From: JBHIET01 sp046760785
GTDB lineage: Bacteria; Chloroflexota; Anaerolineae; B4-G1
DNA: 46,688 nt
Assembly: GCA_046760785.1 (NCBI GenBank)
Contig: JBHIET010000022.1
Span: 1 to 46,688, forward strand
Direction: 5' to 3'
This document shows positions 26,798-34,663 of the stretch, in pieces; the first letter of the stretch is position 1; each line of letters begins with the position of its first letter. The translations under genes were made by a program, and so were the position numbers. Under the pieces are notes generated by a model. The model did no database searches, was not told the origin of the DNA, and saw only the letters and a program-made list of their open reading frames with translations.

Positions 26798-26850
26798 TAG
26801 AACAAAAGTTCTAGCCCTTGTATCATACCAGAACATTTGTGCGCCGTCAA
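26798..26850 (-). promoter_or_regulatory. SOS-type promoter with LexA boxes for the FtsK operon
   Basis: On the minus strand TTGACG (26850-26845) and TATGAT (26827-26822) are 17 bp apart. TAGAACAAAAGTTCTA (26798-26813) is a perfect 16-bp dyad with the GAAC-N4-GTTC core, lying just after the start site. A second, imperfect box GAAC-ATTT-GTGC (26831-26842) lies in the spacer. This matches the LexA box form present at lexA in this window. Confidence 0.8.
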
Positions 26851-26866
26851 GCGAGTAGAGCAAGAC

Positions 26867-26901
26867 ATTATCCCAAATGAGTTGGGAAAACTTGGGATAA
26901 T
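26867..26901. repeat. TTGGGA dyad upstream of the FtsK promoter
   Basis: ATTATCCCAA (26867-26876) and TTGGGATAAT (26892-26901) are perfect inverted arms, with an extra TTGGGA at 26882-26887 between them. It lies upstream of the -35 element and may be a binding site for another regulator, or just a hairpin. Confidence 0.6.
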
Positions 26902-26915
26902 ACGACGGCAAGAAG

Positions 26916-26943
26916 AAAGGCCCAGCCTTACGGCTGGGCCTTT
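26916..26943 (-). terminator. Terminator of lexA
   Basis: AAAGGCCCAGCC (26916-26927) and GGCTGGGCCTTT (26932-26943) form a 12-bp stem with a TTAC loop. On the minus strand it is followed by TTTCTTCTT-like sequence. It separates lexA from the FtsK operon. The 140 bases between it and lexA hold only repeat fragments. Confidence 0.8.
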
Positions 26944-27083
26944 GGCACTCTTATCCTCGACACCGGCCCGAGGAGCCTGCACTGAGCAAAGTCAAAGTGC
27001 CGGTACCGGATTGCTCTTGCAGCGGGCTTCCAGCGCCGCCGTTCGGCTAGCCGCGGCTCGACTGAGCTCACGGCTTGGGCCGG

Positions 27084-27737
27084 TCACCGCACCTGCCGGA
27101 TGACCATCACGACTTTGCCCTGTACCTCCACCAGACGGGGGTCATCCACGTAAATCGGCTCCATCGTGGGATTGGCCGGTTGGAGCCGCACCTGCCCCCC
27201 CTCCTCCTGGTAGAAACGCTTGAGCGTCATCTCCCCGCGATCTTTCAGCCACACCGCCGCCATCTCGCCGTTCTCAACTCGCTGCTGGTGACGCATCACG
27301 ACGACGTCGCCGTCGTGCACCAGTGCATCTATCATCGAGTTCCCCTCCACCTGCAGGGCGTACAATCCCTCCGGGTCTCCCAGAACGCCACGGGTTAATT
27401 CAATTGTCTCGTCGCCCATCAGCGCGAAGTCGCTGGTGGGCACCGGGATAGGCTCACCAGCCACGATACGCCCCAGCAGTGGCAGCCGAACCACGGCGTC
27501 CGGCATCATCTGTGCTCGGGCCGTGGTGGTCACCTTCAACCCACGTGAAACCTCCCGGTCCCGGCTAATAAGGCCCCTCTCCTCCAGACGCTGCAGGTTA
27601 TAACTCACAACAGAGGTGGAGCTTATATCTGCTGCCGCGCCGATCTCGCGGATGGAGGGCGGGTAGCCATTTTCCTCGATGTACTCGCCGAGGAATTCCA
27701 GTATCCTCTGTTGCCTTTTCGAGAGACGCTCATCCAT
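27084..27737 (-). CDS. lexA: LexA SOS repressor
   Basis: This 217-residue protein has an N-terminal winged helix (RQQRILEFLGEYIEENGYPPSIREIG) and the C-terminal self-cleavage domain. The cleavage site is A93-G94 (IVAGEP), with catalytic S134 (EGNSMID) and K173 (TLKRF). It represses DNA-damage genes until RecA stimulates its autoproteolysis. GAGGAGG lies upstream. ATG 27740 is one codon upstream and also possible. Its own promoter carries a LexA box between -35 and -10. It sits beside an operon that carries the same box. Confidence 0.95.
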   Translation of the reverse strand: MDERLSKRQQRILEFLGEYIEENGYPPSIREIGAAADISSTSVVSYNLQRLEERGLISRDREVSRGLKVTTTARAQMMPDAVVRLPLLGRIVAGEPIPVPTSDFALMGDETIELTRGVLGDPEGLYALQVEGNSMIDALVHDGDVVVMRHQQRVENGEMAAVWLKDRGEMTLKRFYQEEGGQVRLQPANPTMEPIYVDDPRLVEVQGKVVMVIRQVR

Positions 27738-27789
27738 CATCAACCTCCTCGCTCTCAATCATATCTGACAAGACTTCAAGGGCAGTTTT

Positions 27790-27818
27790 ATTATACACGA
27801 ACATACGTTCTATGTCAA
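27790..27818 (-). promoter_or_regulatory. lexA promoter with LexA box in the spacer
   Basis: TTGACA (27818-27813) and TATAAT (27795-27790) are both perfect consensus with a 17-bp spacer. The spacer holds CGAAC-ATAC-GTTC (27798-27810), matching the Gram-positive-type LexA box. The TGA inside the -35 (27817-27815) is the stop codon of fdhD. Confidence 0.92.
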
Positions 27819-28594
27819 GGGCCTGATGCAGCCACCCGCTCCCCGCCCGCGTAGACGCGAAAACTGCGCCGTCGTGTGTAGCCGATCAATGTGATGGACC
27901 ATGCCTGTGCCAACTGGATTGAAAGCGAGGTCGGTGAGGTACGCGAGATGACAATAGGAATCCCCATCCGTGCTACCTTGCTCACCATCTCGGAGCTAAC
28001 ACGCCCGCTGGTAATCAGAACACGGTCTCGCATGGGCTGGCCTTGCCGCAGACAGATGCCGGCGATTTTATCAAGCGCGTTATGGCGACCGATGTCCTCC
28101 GCCGCGCACAGCAGTCGCCCCCTTTCAGCCAATGCCGCCCCGTGAATCCCTCCCGCCCGGCGATAGAGGGCGGTCGCCTGCGAAAACTCTTGCATCAACT
28201 GTGTAATCTGTTGCGGAGTGACGCGCAGGTTCGATTCGACCCGATGGCGTGCACTGGCCACATCTCCAAAGGTAGTACCGCCGGAACACCCGGAGGTGAT
28301 GACACGCAGTTGCGGGGTCTCGATGTCGTGCTCAAGCCAGACATCCACGCACCGCTCCCCACCGCACAGCTCGAGCACCGCCACCTCGTCTGGCCCTTCG
28401 ATCAACCTTTCGTTGAACAGGAAGCCCAACGCCAGTTCCTCCAACTGGATCGGCGTGCACATCAGGCTGACCAGTGGCTGGCCGTTCACGTAGAGGGTGA
28501 TCACCTCCTCCACCGGGACGACGCCGCGCACCGGCCTGCACCCGGTGTCGTAATAGCCGGTATACGTGACGGGATATGAACCTGAGTTGCTCAT
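27815..28594 (-). CDS. fdhD: FdhD formate dehydrogenase sulfurtransferase
   Basis: This 259-residue protein has the FdhD signatures MCTPIQLEELALGFLFNERL and GRHNALDKIAG. In known homologues it passes sulfur from a cysteine desulfurase to the molybdenum (bis-MGD) cofactor of formate dehydrogenase. The Cys loop reads TSGCSGG, with a single Cys (C103) where some members have two. GGAGG lies 7 nt before the ATG. No formate dehydrogenase is in the window. Its stop forms part of the lexA -35. Confidence 0.93.
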   Translation of the reverse strand: MSNSGSYPVTYTGYYDTGCRPVRGVVPVEEVITLYVNGQPLVSLMCTPIQLEELALGFLFNERLIEGPDEVAVLELCGGERCVDVWLEHDIETPQLRVITSGCSGGTTFGDVASARHRVESNLRVTPQQITQLMQEFSQATALYRRAGGIHGAALAERGRLLCAAEDIGRHNALDKIAGICLRQGQPMRDRVLITSGRVSSEMVSKVARMGIPIVISRTSPTSLSIQLAQAWSITLIGYTRRRSFRVYAGGERVAASGP

Positions 28595-28612
28595 TCTACT
28601 CCTCCAAGTGGA

Positions 28613-28864
28613 TCAGCGGTTTGGCGTCGGCGCGGTTGTGATGTAGGAAGGTTCCTCAGCGGTCAGCGAGCCGTAGCAGGCTAACGCGGCGGCTTTGCAA
28701 CCGCCCTGGCAAGTGGCGCGCAACGCCTGAATCTCCGCGCTGGAGAGGGCCAGGAGAATTAAGTCCTGTTCGATGGAGACCTTGCCCCACACCCCTAGAC
28801 GTAGGCGACCTCGCAAGTGGCTCCCAAAAGCGGCCAAGATCTGTTGCCTCTGCCTCAATCCCAT
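28613..28864 (-). CDS. Doubtful small ORF before fdhD
   Basis: An 83-codon frame ends 18 bases before fdhD. Its C-terminal half contains a CxxxC pair and a third Cys (ATCQGGCKAAALACYG), which could suggest metal binding. There is no good ribosome binding site, and another frame is open over the same bases. I recognise no family. It may be a small partner of fdhD or not a gene. Confidence 0.3.
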   Translation of the reverse strand: MGLRQRQQILAAFGSHLRGRLRLGVWGKVSIEQDLILLALSSAEIQALRATCQGGCKAAALACYGSLTAEEPSYITTAPTPNR

Positions 28865-28912
28865 CGCGGATGATACAGGGCATTAGACCTGCCGTGTGAG
28901 GCATGTTGCCAA

Positions 28913-30922
28913 CTACCTATTCTCGCCCAGCAGGTCCAATGCCCCCTCCATCACTGCCTCCGGGGTGAAGCCGAACTTCTCCATCAGCACCTTATAGGGG
29001 GCAGAGGCCCCGAACCGCCGGATGCCTATCACTGCCCCCTCCGGCCCCACGTACCGCTCCCAGCCAAAGGGAGCCGCCGCCTCGATGGCCAGGCGGGTGG
29101 TGACGTCGGGTGGGAGGACGGAGGCGCGATAGGATGGTGTCTGGGCCTCGAACAGTTCCCAACTGGGCATGCTCACTACCCGCGCTGTCACTCCCCTCTC
29201 AGCCAGCAGTTCCCGCGCCTCCAGTGCCAGGTGCACCTCGGAGCCGGAGGCGATGAGAATCAGGTCCGGGGGGCCGCTGGGGGCCTCTCGAATTACGTAC
29301 GCCCCCCAGGCCACCCCCTCCGCGCTGGCCTTGTCGCTGCGGTCCAGCACCGGCACCGACTGGCGGGTCAGGATCAGAGCAGTGGGGCCATCCCGCCGTT
29401 CCAGCGCTACCTTCCAGGCGACGGCCGTCTCATTGGCGTCGCAGGGGCGGATAAGGACCAGGTTGGGAATCGCCCGCAACGCCGCCAGGTGCTCGACCGG
29501 CTGGTGGGTCGGCCCGTCCTGGCCGATCCACACCGAGTCGTGGGTCCAGACGTAGACGACCGGCAGGTGCATCATCGCCGCCAGCCGCACCGGCGGACGC
29601 ATATAGTCGGAGAAGACCAGGAAGGTGCCGCCGTAGGGGAGCACGCCGCCGTGCAGCGCCAGCCCGTTGAGGATGGCGCCCATCGCGTGCTCCCGCACCC
29701 CGAAGCGGAGGTTGCGTCCGGTGGGGGTCTCACGCTGGAAGTCGGCGGTGTCCTTAAGCAATGTGCTGTTGGAGGTACCCAGGTCGCCTGAGCCACTGAT
29801 GAGCGTGGGCAGGGCGGGAGCAATGGCGTTCAGCACCGCGCCCGAGGCCTTGCGAGTGGCCAGTGGGCCATCGTCGGAGGCAAAGGTGGGTAACATGTGC
29901 GTCCACCCTTCGGGCAACTTCCGTGCCCACAGCGTCTCCAGGAGCGCCGCCTCCTGCGGGTACTCGGCGGCGTAGCGGTCAAACGTCGTCTGCCAGCGAG
30001 CCTGAGCTTCCTGCCCCTGCTCTACAGCGCGACGGAACAGCTCCAGCACCTCTCCGGGGATCAAGAAGTGCGCGTCGGGCGGCCAGCCCAAGGTCTCCTT
30101 GGTCAGCCGCACCTCCTCTTCCCCCAACGGCGCGCCGTGGGAAGAGGCATCGTCCTGCTTGTGAGGGCTGCCGTAGGCGATGTGGGTGTGACAGACGATG
30201 AGCGAAGGGCGTTCCGTCTCCTCCTGCGCGGCGCGGATGGCCGCCTCGATTCCATTTAGCTCGTATCCATCCACTTCCTGCACGTGCCAACCGCAGGCGC
30301 GGAAGCGGGCCGGCACATCCTCGGTAAAGGTGATGTCCGTCGAGCCTTCGATGGAGATGTCGTTGTCATCGTAGAGATAAATGAGTTTGCCCAACCCCAG
30401 ATGCCCCGCCAGGCTCGCTGCCTCGTGGCTCACACCCTCCATCAAGTCGCCATCGGAGACGATGGCGTAGGTGTGGTGGTCGAAGATGGGGAAGCCAGGT
30501 CGGTTAAAGGTGGCAGCCAGAAACCGCTCGGCAATCGCCATCCCCACCCCATTGGCGAAGCCCTGTCCCAGTGGACCGGTGGTGGTTTCGACGCCGGGAG
30601 TGAGGCCATACTCGGGATGGCCTGGGGTGCAGCTGCCCCATTGGCGGAAGTTCTTGAGTTCCTCCAGCGACATGTCGTAGCCGGTGAGGTAGAGCAGGCT
30701 GTAGAGCAACATCGAGCCATGCCCGGCCGAAAGGATAAACCGATCGCGGTTGGGCCAAGCGGGGTTGGCCGGATTGTGCTTGAGGAAGCGGGTCCACAGC
30801 ACGTAGGCCACATCTGCCATTCCCATTGGCATACCCGGATGGCCGGATTTGGCTTTTTCCACAGCGTCCATCGCCAGCGTGCGGATGGTGTTGATGCACA
30901 GCTTATCAAGTTCGGTGCTCAC
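28913..30922 (-). CDS. tkt: Transketolase
   Basis: This 669-residue thiamine-diphosphate enzyme of the pentose phosphate and Calvin-type sugar pathways moves two-carbon units between ketoses and aldoses. Visible motifs are SGHPGMPMG, LSAGHGSMLLY, the ThDP/Mg motif SDGDLMEG with YDDNDISI, then RFGVREHAMGA in the pyrimidine domain. Length is normal. I chose GTG 30922, which has AAAGGAA upstream and gives the usual N-terminus (STELDKLCINTIRTL). The open frame to 31135 runs over the promoter and hairpins. Confidence 0.95.
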   Translation of the reverse strand: MSTELDKLCINTIRTLAMDAVEKAKSGHPGMPMGMADVAYVLWTRFLKHNPANPAWPNRDRFILSAGHGSMLLYSLLYLTGYDMSLEELKNFRQWGSCTPGHPEYGLTPGVETTTGPLGQGFANGVGMAIAERFLAATFNRPGFPIFDHHTYAIVSDGDLMEGVSHEAASLAGHLGLGKLIYLYDDNDISIEGSTDITFTEDVPARFRACGWHVQEVDGYELNGIEAAIRAAQEETERPSLIVCHTHIAYGSPHKQDDASSHGAPLGEEEVRLTKETLGWPPDAHFLIPGEVLELFRRAVEQGQEAQARWQTTFDRYAAEYPQEAALLETLWARKLPEGWTHMLPTFASDDGPLATRKASGAVLNAIAPALPTLISGSGDLGTSNSTLLKDTADFQRETPTGRNLRFGVREHAMGAILNGLALHGGVLPYGGTFLVFSDYMRPPVRLAAMMHLPVVYVWTHDSVWIGQDGPTHQPVEHLAALRAIPNLVLIRPCDANETAVAWKVALERRDGPTALILTRQSVPVLDRSDKASAEGVAWGAYVIREAPSGPPDLILIASGSEVHLALEARELLAERGVTARVVSMPSWELFEAQTPSYRASVLPPDVTTRLAIEAAAPFGWERYVGPEGAVIGIRRFGASAPYKVLMEKFGFTPEAVMEGALDLLGENR

Positions 30923-30964
30923 CGTTGGTTCCTTTATCGTCGTGTTGTAGTGTAAGAGTTTTCT

Positions 30965-30992
30965 ATTGTACCTGGAAAGACGGCGTTGGCAA
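30965..30992 (-). promoter_or_regulatory. Promoter of tkt
   Basis: TTGCCA (30992-30987) and TACAAT (30970-30965) are separated by 16 bp on the minus strand, about 43 nt before the GTG start. Confidence 0.6.
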
Positions 30993-31004
30993 GATTGAGG
31001 ACGA

Positions 31005-31075
31005 GCCGCCCCCCTGTCGAGGGCGGCCCGTCCAAATAGACACGACCGCGCCGGCCCTAGAGCAAGGGCCGGCGC
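31005..31075. terminator. Two tandem GC-rich hairpins
   Basis: GCCGCCC (31005-31011) pairs with GGGCGGC (31021-31027). GCGCCGGCCCT (31048-31058) pairs perfectly with AGGGCCGGCGC (31065-31075). They lie upstream of the tkt promoter and after the 31-residue gene, so they may terminate that short transcript. No T-run follows. Confidence 0.55.
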
Positions 31076-31181
31076 AGGAACGAGGCGATGTAATCCACCC
31101 GGATCACACCGCTCGGCTGATCCTACGTTATTCAAGACATCGAGTGTGAGAACGCATGAGCTGCCCGATCAATCCTGGGAG

Positions 31182-31277
31182 TTACCGGAACAGCAACATC
31201 ACTAACGTCAGGCCGACGACCACAAGGGCAGTGGCCGGCAGGATACGGGTCAAAGGGCGAATGTGTGGCTGAAACAT
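31182..31277 (-). CDS. 31-residue single-span membrane peptide
   Basis: The ORF starts at ATG 31277 and encodes 31 residues: a short basic start (MFQPHIRPLTR) and then one hydrophobic segment (ILPATALVVVGLTLVMLLF), ending in Arg. GAGGAG lies 4 nt before the ATG, which makes it look like a real small gene. I recognise no family. Hydrophobic one-span peptides of this size include toxins and small regulators of membrane complexes; either is only a guess. Confidence 0.55.
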   Translation of the reverse strand: MFQPHIRPLTRILPATALVVVGLTLVMLLFR

Positions 31278-31289
31278 CTCTCTCTCCTC

Positions 31290-31329
31290 TATATCGGCGA
31301 TAGGCAGTAGTCATTCATTGACCGATATA
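31290..31329. repeat. TATATCGG inverted repeat upstream of the small membrane peptide
   Basis: TATATCGG (31290-31297) and CCGATATA (31322-31329) are perfect inverted arms 24 bp apart, just upstream of the 31-residue gene. They could be an operator or an RNA hairpin. Confidence 0.5.
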
Positions 31330-31527
31330 TGGGTTCACCAAAGCACTCTTATATTACCACTGTCCAGTCGCCATCTCAATAGGCTATTTGTACTACCTGT
31401 GGCGTTTGCCTCTGCCACGTCACTGCCTGGAGCACTGTGCCCGAGGCAAGGAGGGTGGGCTTACCGGGTGTACGGCTAGGTGCGGACGGCAGGACGGCCA
31501 GGCCTGCTCCTTCATCAGGGGATGAAG

Positions 31528-31556
31528 TTGCCTTGGATGGCGAAACGTAGTATAAT
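31528..31556 (+). promoter_or_regulatory. Promoter of rplS
   Basis: TTGCCT (31528-31533) and a perfect TATAAT (31551-31556) are spaced by 17 bp. The predicted start near 31563 gives a leader of about 45 nt. The upstream gap from 31330 holds no gene I can support. Confidence 0.85.
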
Positions 31557-31607
31557 TTTCGGACGTTGTCCCTCAGAAAGGGACGCAAGTTCACGAGGAA
31601 GCGTACG

Positions 31608-31961
31608 ATGAACCTGATCGAATCACTGGAACGTCAACTAGAACCCAATCCGAACATTCCCGAGTTGCACCCAGGCGACACCGTCAAGGTGCACGCGCGC
31701 ATCATCGAGGGTGAGAAGGAGCGAGTGCAGGTTTTTCGGGGTACTGTCATCAGTCTGCGCAAGGGCGGAGCGAGTGCCAACTTCACCGTGCGGCGCATCG
31801 CCTCCCACGGTATCGGAGTAGAGCGCACCTTTATGTTATACTCACCGCGCATCGAGAAAGTCGAGGTAGTGCGACGGGCGTATGCCCGTCGTGCCAAGCT
31901 CTACTATCTGCGGCAGCGACGAGGCAAGACGGCTCGCCTGCGGGAAAAGCGCGCTCGGTAG
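31608..31961 (+). CDS. rplS: 50S ribosomal protein L19
   Basis: This 117-residue protein has the L19 opening (MNLIESLERQL), the HPGDTVKVHARIIEGEKERVQ region and the GTVISLRKGG...FTVRRIASHGIGVERTF core. L19 lies at the interface of the ribosomal subunits. GAGGAA lies 8 nt before ATG 31608; the upstream in-frame ATG 31566 lies at the transcription start. The rpsP-rimM-trmD genes that often precede rplS are absent, and it has its own promoter and terminator. Confidence 0.97.
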   Translation: MNLIESLERQLEPNPNIPELHPGDTVKVHARIIEGEKERVQVFRGTVISLRKGGASANFTVRRIASHGIGVERTFMLYSPRIEKVEVVRRAYARRAKLYYLRQRRGKTARLREKRAR

Positions 31962-31996
31962 TCCCGTTGGGCCGTTCCCTGAGCCAGCCCTATAGT

Positions 31997-32029
31997 GGGC
32001 GTAGGATACACGCACCTACGCCCCTTTTT
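31997..32029 (+). terminator. Rho-independent terminator of rplS
   Basis: GGGCGTAGG (31997-32005) pairs with CCTACGCCC (32015-32023), followed by five T (32025-32029). Confidence 0.92.
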
Positions 32030-32075
32030 GCATGTTGGCAGTTTGAGCCGCTCTGCGTGAGGCTCTGGAGACAAA

Positions 32076-32102
32076 AGCCAGGTTTTTCGGAAAAACCTGG
32101 CT
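32076..32102. repeat. Perfect palindrome before the GTPase gene
   Basis: AGCCAGGTTTTT (32076-32087) and AAAAACCTGGCT (32091-32102) form a 12-bp stem with loop CGG. It may be a second terminator or a dispersed hairpin element; the form resembles the one at 12290-12316. Confidence 0.65.
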
Positions 32103-32170
32103 CTTGAGTTTGCGTTACGAGGTCTTCTGTGTTAGACTTGATGACAACTCATGGCAGAGGTAATGCCTTA

Positions 32171-33199
32171 ATGACATCACTTCCAACCCGGCTAGCCGAT
32201 CTCCGCAAGCTGTTCCAGACGCTCGATTGGGACCGGCTCTCGCTCGACGTGGAGCAGGAGGCGCATGCCCGCCTTGCCATCGTCGGGCCGGTCAATTCGG
32301 GCAAGTCCACCCTCTTCAACCTGATCAAGGGCCGTAAGGTTTCAGCGGTCACAGCCGTGCCTGGCACCACCAGGGGGCTCGTGACGGAGGTGTTTGGCCC
32401 CTTCACGCTGGTGGATACACCGGGCTTCGGGGAGGTAGGGGGGGTCAACCGGGCCGAGGTCGCTCAGGCTGCCGCCGAGGGAGCAGATCTGGCGGTGTTG
32501 GTGCTGGATGGAGCGGCAGGTCTGCACCAGTCGGATTATGACCTCTACGAGACACTGCGGGCAGCTCGGGTGCCGCTGGTCGTCGCATTGAATAAGACTG
32601 ACCTGATCAAGCACGACCTGGCCGCGGCCCTGGATGACATCGAGCGAAAACTGGGCACGACGGTGATCCCCATTTCGGCTAAGACTGGCGCAGGCGTGGG
32701 CGAGCGGCTCATCCCGGTGATTGTGGAGGCGCATCCCTGGATGGCGGTCGCGTTGGGGCGGGCGCTGCCGCACTACCGCCGTCAGATCAGCCGCCGGCTC
32801 ATCCGTGGCGCGGCCTTGCTCAATGCCATCATCGCGGCTGAACCGATCCCTGGAGTTGACATCCCTCTTCTGCTAGCCTTGCAGGTGCGTATGGTGCTGC
32901 GCATTGCGGCCATATATGGCGAATCGCTCAGCGTGCGCCACGCGCGCGAGTTGCTGACCACCATGGCTGGCGGCGTTGCGCTGCGTTACTTGGCGGCCGA
33001 GCTGGGCAAGCTTATTCCAGGCCCCGGATGGCTGATCGGAGCCGTTGTGACTGGGCTGGGCACATGGACGATGGGTCGGGTGGCGGTGGTCTACTTTGAA
33101 GGTGGCAAACGGCTGACGCCGGAGCAGTTGCGCCAGCGATACAGGCGCTTGCTGCGGCGTCCTGGAAGTGCACACCCAGGGGGTAAGATGGGAGGTTAG
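32171..33199 (+). CDS. Era-like GTPase with DUF697-type C-terminus
   Basis: This 342-residue protein has G1 GPVNSGKS (39-46), G3 DTPG (82-85), G4 NKTD (141-144) and G5 SAK (169-171). A hydrophobic helical C-terminal domain with PIPGVDIPLLLALQVRMVLRIAAIYG matches the DUF697 pattern of YcjF-type proteins. It probably associates with the membrane. Role unknown; relatives are linked to stress or membrane events. GAGGT lies 9 nt before ATG 32171. Starts at 32129 (GTG) or 32141 are possible. Confidence 0.85.
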   Translation: MTSLPTRLADLRKLFQTLDWDRLSLDVEQEAHARLAIVGPVNSGKSTLFNLIKGRKVSAVTAVPGTTRGLVTEVFGPFTLVDTPGFGEVGGVNRAEVAQAAAEGADLAVLVLDGAAGLHQSDYDLYETLRAARVPLVVALNKTDLIKHDLAAALDDIERKLGTTVIPISAKTGAGVGERLIPVIVEAHPWMAVALGRALPHYRRQISRRLIRGAALLNAIIAAEPIPGVDIPLLLALQVRMVLRIAAIYGESLSVRHARELLTTMAGGVALRYLAAELGKLIPGPGWLIGAVVTGLGTWTMGRVAVVYFEGGKRLTPEQLRQRYRRLLRRPGSAHPGGKMGG

Positions 33200-33242
33200 C
33201 GCGGTTGTGAATGATACGTCGTTATCAATGTAGGGAGCAGAT

Positions 33243-34418
33243 ATGGGGCAAGAAGGCATAGAGCTTCGGTATGGGTGTAATCCTCACCAGAAGCCGGCGA
33301 GGGCATACGCCAAGACGGGCACGTTGCCCTTTAAGGTTCTGAGCGGTGCTCCTGGATACATCAACTTACTGGACGCCCTCAACTCGTGGCAACTGGTCCG
33401 GGAATTGAGGCAGGCGTTGGATCTGCCTGCGGCGGCGTCATTCAAGCACGTGAGTCCCGCTGGGGCGGCGGTCGGTATCCCGTTGAGCGACGCTCTGCGC
33501 AAGTCCTACTTTGTCGAGGGGATGGAGCTATCCCCGCTTGCCGCGGCCTACGCGCGGGCGAGGGGGGCTGACCGGATGTCGTCCTTTGGTGATTGGGTTG
33601 CCTTGAGCGATATGGTTGACGTCCCAACGGCAAAACTGATCCGCCGTGAGGTTTCCGACGGTGTCATTGCACCATCTTACGATCCTGAGGCGCTTGAGAT
33701 TCTTCGCCAGAAGCGAAATGGCAGGTACGTTGTCATCGAGATTGACCCCGATTACGAGCCGGAAAAAGTGGAGACAAGAGAAGTCTTTGGAATTACGTTG
33801 GAACAGAAGCGGAACGATGCATGCATCAGTTTTGATATGCTACAGAACGTCGTGACCCAAAATAAGGACATACCAGACTCGGCCAAAAGAGACATGTTCG
33901 TCGCACTCGTGGCTCTCAAATACACGCAATCCAATTCCATCTGTCTGGTGCTGGATGGACAGGCTATCGGTGTGGGAGCGGGCCAGCAATCCCGTATCCA
34001 CTGCACGCGATTGGCAGCGTCTAAGGCGGATGTATGGTATCTGCGGCAGCATCCCGCTGTTCTCGGTCTGATGTTTAAGGAGGGCCTGTCTCGTCCGGAA
34101 CGAGATAATGTGATTGACCAATACCTCAGGGATGACCTGACTCCTGTCGAGGAGAAACTCTGTGAGGAGGCGTTTGAAGTGGTTCCCCGGAGGCTCTCTC
34201 CACAGGAGAAACGTGAGTGGCTTGATGGGTTAAGTGGGGTATCCCTTGCCTCCGATGCGTTTTTCCCGTTTCGCGACAGCATAGAGCGGGCCAAGCAGAG
34301 CGGAGTCCAATATGTCGTTCAGCCTGGTGGGGCTCTCAGGGACGATACCATCGTTGAGGCTTGTGATGAGTATGGCATGGTGATGGCCTTCTCCGGGGTG
34401 AGGCTTTTTCATCACTAG
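33243..34418 (+). CDS. purH: Stand-alone AICAR transformylase (PurH C-terminal domain)
   Basis: This 391-residue enzyme has the AICAR formyltransferase motifs (LRYGCNPHQKPA, the Lys-His pair in SFKHVSPAGAA, ADRMSSFGDWVALS) and the end motif VVQPGGALRDD. It would transfer a formyl group from 10-formyl-tetrahydrofolate to AICAR, the penultimate step of purine synthesis. The N-terminal IMP cyclohydrolase domain of classical PurH is absent, and the window holds no separate cyclohydrolase. ATG 33243 has GGGAG upstream. It lies 43 bp after the GTPase gene. Confidence 0.9.
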   Translation: MGQEGIELRYGCNPHQKPARAYAKTGTLPFKVLSGAPGYINLLDALNSWQLVRELRQALDLPAAASFKHVSPAGAAVGIPLSDALRKSYFVEGMELSPLAAAYARARGADRMSSFGDWVALSDMVDVPTAKLIRREVSDGVIAPSYDPEALEILRQKRNGRYVVIEIDPDYEPEKVETREVFGITLEQKRNDACISFDMLQNVVTQNKDIPDSAKRDMFVALVALKYTQSNSICLVLDGQAIGVGAGQQSRIHCTRLAASKADVWYLRQHPAVLGLMFKEGLSRPERDNVIDQYLRDDLTPVEEKLCEEAFEVVPRRLSPQEKREWLDGLSGVSLASDAFFPFRDSIERAKQSGVQYVVQPGGALRDDTIVEACDEYGMVMAFSGVRLFHH

Positions 34419-34443
34419 AGAGTAACCGCTTGGGGCGATAAGC

Positions 34444-34499
34444 TCGTCACTTAACCGTAACGGAGCTGTAACCCGTCACTTCTCCGGCTAGGATACAAT
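34444..34499 (+). promoter_or_regulatory. Direct-repeat regulatory site and -10 for the histidine kinase gene
   Basis: TCGTCAC (34444), CCGTAAC (34455) and CTGTAAC (34466) start at exact 11-bp steps. This is the form of OmpR/PhoB-type binding sites. TACAAT (34494-34499) follows 21 bp later as a likely -10 without a clear -35, consistent with an activator-dependent promoter. Confidence 0.5.
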
Positions 34500-34663
34500 T
34501 CGTGTAGACGTTGCATACATGAGAGCCCTACTATGTGGGACACACATTGTTGCAGATCACTTAACCTGTTTATCGGTGGAAATCTGTGACAATCAGTGTT
34601 CTATGCTCTGTTCCCCATGGTTCCTATTATGCAACAACTCTCATGAAAATGACGAGGAGTTAT

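Noticed and set aside
24236..26850. Complete integrative element around the FtsK-like operon
   Set aside because: No integrase, relaxase or paired attachment sites are visible in the window, so only a module is claimed.
31132..31314. 60-codon minus-strand ORF
   Set aside because: It overlaps the 31-residue membrane peptide in another frame and has no motifs.
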